From: an uncultured Bacilli bacterium
Lineage (GTDB): Bacteria; Bacillota_I; Bacilli_A; RFN20; CAG-826
Assembly (NCBI GenBank): GCA_934162685.1
Contig: CAKPJO010000079.1
Span: forward strand, 1-7,370
Direction of reading: 5' to 3'
Length of the DNA stretch: 7,370 bases
Shown: positions 6,265 through 7,370 of the stretch, one piece after another
Position numbering within the stretch: position 1 is the stretch's first letter
How the letters are laid out: each line of letters begins with the position of its first letter
Notes under the pieces: generated by a model
The model's input: the letters and a program-made list of their open reading frames with translations, nothing else
What the model was told of the DNA's origin: nothing
Database searches by the model: none
Made by a program: the position numbers and the translations under genes

Positions 6265-7149
6265 TTATTTATTTAGTTTGTTAACTGCTTCTATAAAGTT
6301 CGAAGACCATGAAGAATTTTCCATTTGCCCACCTTTTAAAGATTCTGGAGTAATTACATTTACATAGTTTGTATTTAACAACTTAATTTTTGGAAAATTG
6401 TTTTTTGAAGACACTAAAGCAAATATAAAAAGAGCATCAAAATCAGGCCCTGTTAATGGATACTTCAAGCAACAATTAGCAATAATATTTATTATTTTTA
6501 TTTCATCAATATGTCCAATAAAATAGTCGTCTTTTATATCAGATACTTGGCTTACTTTATAATTTACTTCATAACTATAAGGGGACTCAAATGAAAATAT
6601 TACTTTTGATTCTTGGCACTTTTTAGCAACAATATTAAAACAATCCGCTGTTATATCGCTATTATTAGGATTTTCTTTTTTGTACATTTCTAAAAATAGT
6701 TCATAACCATCTTTCTCATAAAATGGCGTTTTTTTGGCTTCGAAAATTATTTCTGGTAATGAATCTATTAATTTGTCTGTTCCCGATTCTAAATCATTAA
6801 TATAGATATATTGTGTTGTGCCAAGCATCATTGCTAACCCTGCAGGAAGTTCAACATTTTCTAAAAAAACCGGATAAATTCTTTTATTTAAAGAAATTGC
6901 ATAATTTAATTCTGATTTTACATATTGTGATTGAATTGAGTTATTAGTAATTATAATAATCACACATTCACATTTAGAAATATGATTTGCAAGGTCATCA
7001 TTCCAAGATCCACCTGGTGTGAGTCCTTCATCATACCAAATTCTACACATCTTACGTTTTAGCAATTTTATTAAATCTAGCACTTTTTCATTATCCTTAT
7101 GTGAATAAGAAACAAATACATAAGGATTATTTCCTTGATAAGCATTCAT
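6265..7149 (-). CDS. TIR-domain protein with an unrecognised C-terminal domain
   Basis: This 294-residue protein starts at ATG 7149-7147 with AAAGGAGA (7166-7159) nine bases upstream. Residues 9-130 are a TIR domain: first strand YVFVSYSHKD (10-19), a BB-loop-like YDEGLTPGGSWNDDL (39-53), the strand CVIIIIT (62-68), then SELNYAI with Glu80 where TIR NADases carry their catalytic Glu, and IYPVFLE (91-97). Bacterial TIR proteins often cleave NAD+ or make signalling derivatives of it, commonly in anti-phage defence (Thoeris and related systems), so NADase activity is plausible but not shown. Residues about 140-294 match nothing I recognise; they have mixed alpha/beta character, no membrane segment and four Cys. 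This part may sense the trigger or bind a partner. No ThsA-like partner is visible in the window. A Thoeris label would be unsupported. Confidence 0.88.
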   Translation of the reverse strand: MNAYQGNNPYVFVSYSHKDNEKVLDLIKLLKRKMCRIWYDEGLTPGGSWNDDLANHISKCECVIIIITNNSIQSQYVKSELNYAISLNKRIYPVFLENVELPAGLAMMLGTTQYIYINDLESGTDKLIDSLPEIIFEAKKTPFYEKDGYELFLEMYKKENPNNSDITADCFNIVAKKCQESKVIFSFESPYSYEVNYKVSQVSDIKDDYFIGHIDEIKIINIIANCCLKYPLTGPDFDALFIFALVSSKNNFPKIKLLNTNYVNVITPESLKGGQMENSSWSSNFIEAVNKLNK

Positions 7150-7175
7150 TTTTATTATTCTCCTTTACAAATTTA

Positions 7176-7204
7176 ATAATACCTAAAACAAATAAATTGT
7201 ACAA
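7176..7204 (-). promoter_or_regulatory. Likely promoter of the TIR gene
   Basis: On the minus strand TTGTAC (7204-7199) and TATTAT (7181-7176) are spaced by 17 nt, the optimum. Transcription would start about 20 nt before the start codon, so the leader is short. The -35 lies in TTGTACAA (7197-7204), which is its own reverse complement and could also offer a -35 to the divergent gene or a small operator. The rest of 7150-7265 is very AT-rich, with a run of alternating TA around 7222-7230. Confidence 0.5.
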
Positions 7205-7265
7205 CAAATATAGATTATTTAAATATATATATCTTTATGATATTATTTATCTAGGAGCAAAAATC

Positions 7266-7370
7266 ATGGACAATATTTATATATTTTTATATAGTGATGC
7301 TTATATAAAGTACGATGTTAAAATATCCCCTAATATAATAAATCACGCTAACAAATATAGTGAGTTAGAT
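7266..7370 (+). CDS. Unidentified protein, N-terminal fragment (runs off the window)
   Basis: ATG 7266 is preceded by AGGAG (7253-7257) at eight bases, a strong ribosome binding site. The frame stays open for all 35 codons to the edge. The visible start, MDNIYIFLYSDAYIKYDVKI, has no signal peptide or clear membrane helix and is rich in Ile, Tyr, Asn and Asp. I do not recognise it. It is divergent from the TIR gene with a 116-bp gap, so the two may share control and possibly function. The good ribosome binding site makes a real gene likely, but too little is present to name a family. Confidence 0.6.
   Translation, partial: MDNIYIFLYSDAYIKYDVKISPNIINHANKYSELD

Noticed and set aside
6265..7370. 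A complete Thoeris system
   Set aside because: A TIR protein is present, but no ThsA-like SIR2/SLOG effector is visible, and the partial neighbour cannot be identified.

Overview
This AT-rich window uses the standard bacterial code: TGA ends the sigma-factor and ATPase genes, and Trp is TGG. It has strong AGGAGG-like ribosome binding sites, a lipoprotein signal, sigma-A-type promoters and U-tailed hairpin terminators. Together these suggest a low-GC Gram-positive bacterium (Bacillota, perhaps an uncultured gut lineage of Bacilli or Erysipelotrichia type). The lineage is inferred; no rRNA or marker gene is present.

Layout. (1) 1-1790, plus strand: the 3' end of an ECF-type sigma factor gene overlaps by 20 bp a gene for a single-pass membrane protein of anti-sigma/RsgI-like architecture with a long, Asp/Tyr-rich outer part. 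The pair reads as a cell-surface signalling unit. A bidirectional terminator hairpin follows (1821-1855). (2) 1864-2418, minus strand: a DJ-1/PfpI-family protein with its Cys nucleophile intact. (3) 2527-4700, plus strand: a secreted lipoprotein carrying a Cthe_2159-like carbohydrate-binding beta-helix. Its lipoprotein signal and its body lie in different frames, so the gene has a frameshift near 2598-2606. A terminator follows (4711-4741). (4) 4742-6261, plus strand: an ATPase_2/DUF234-type protein (AAA+ ATPase, winged helix, PD-(D/E)XK-like nuclease) behind a strong promoter. (5) 6265-7149, minus strand: a TIR-domain protein with an unrecognised C-terminal domain, convergent with the ATPase gene and only 3 nt away. 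(6) 7266-7370, plus strand: the start of an unidentified gene divergent from the TIR gene.

The most unusual structure is in 4742-4881. Two copies of a 31-33 bp interrupted palindrome flank the ATPase promoter, one just upstream of the -35 and one starting at about the transcription start. Their centres are 74 bp apart, close to seven helical turns. The 25-bp core is identical in both, while the outer arms differ yet remain complementary within each copy. This suggests that the dyad itself is under selection, as a looping operator pair, a recombination site pair or a paired nucleic-acid structure. The ATPase and TIR genes may form a small accessory, possibly defence-related, region; that role is inference.
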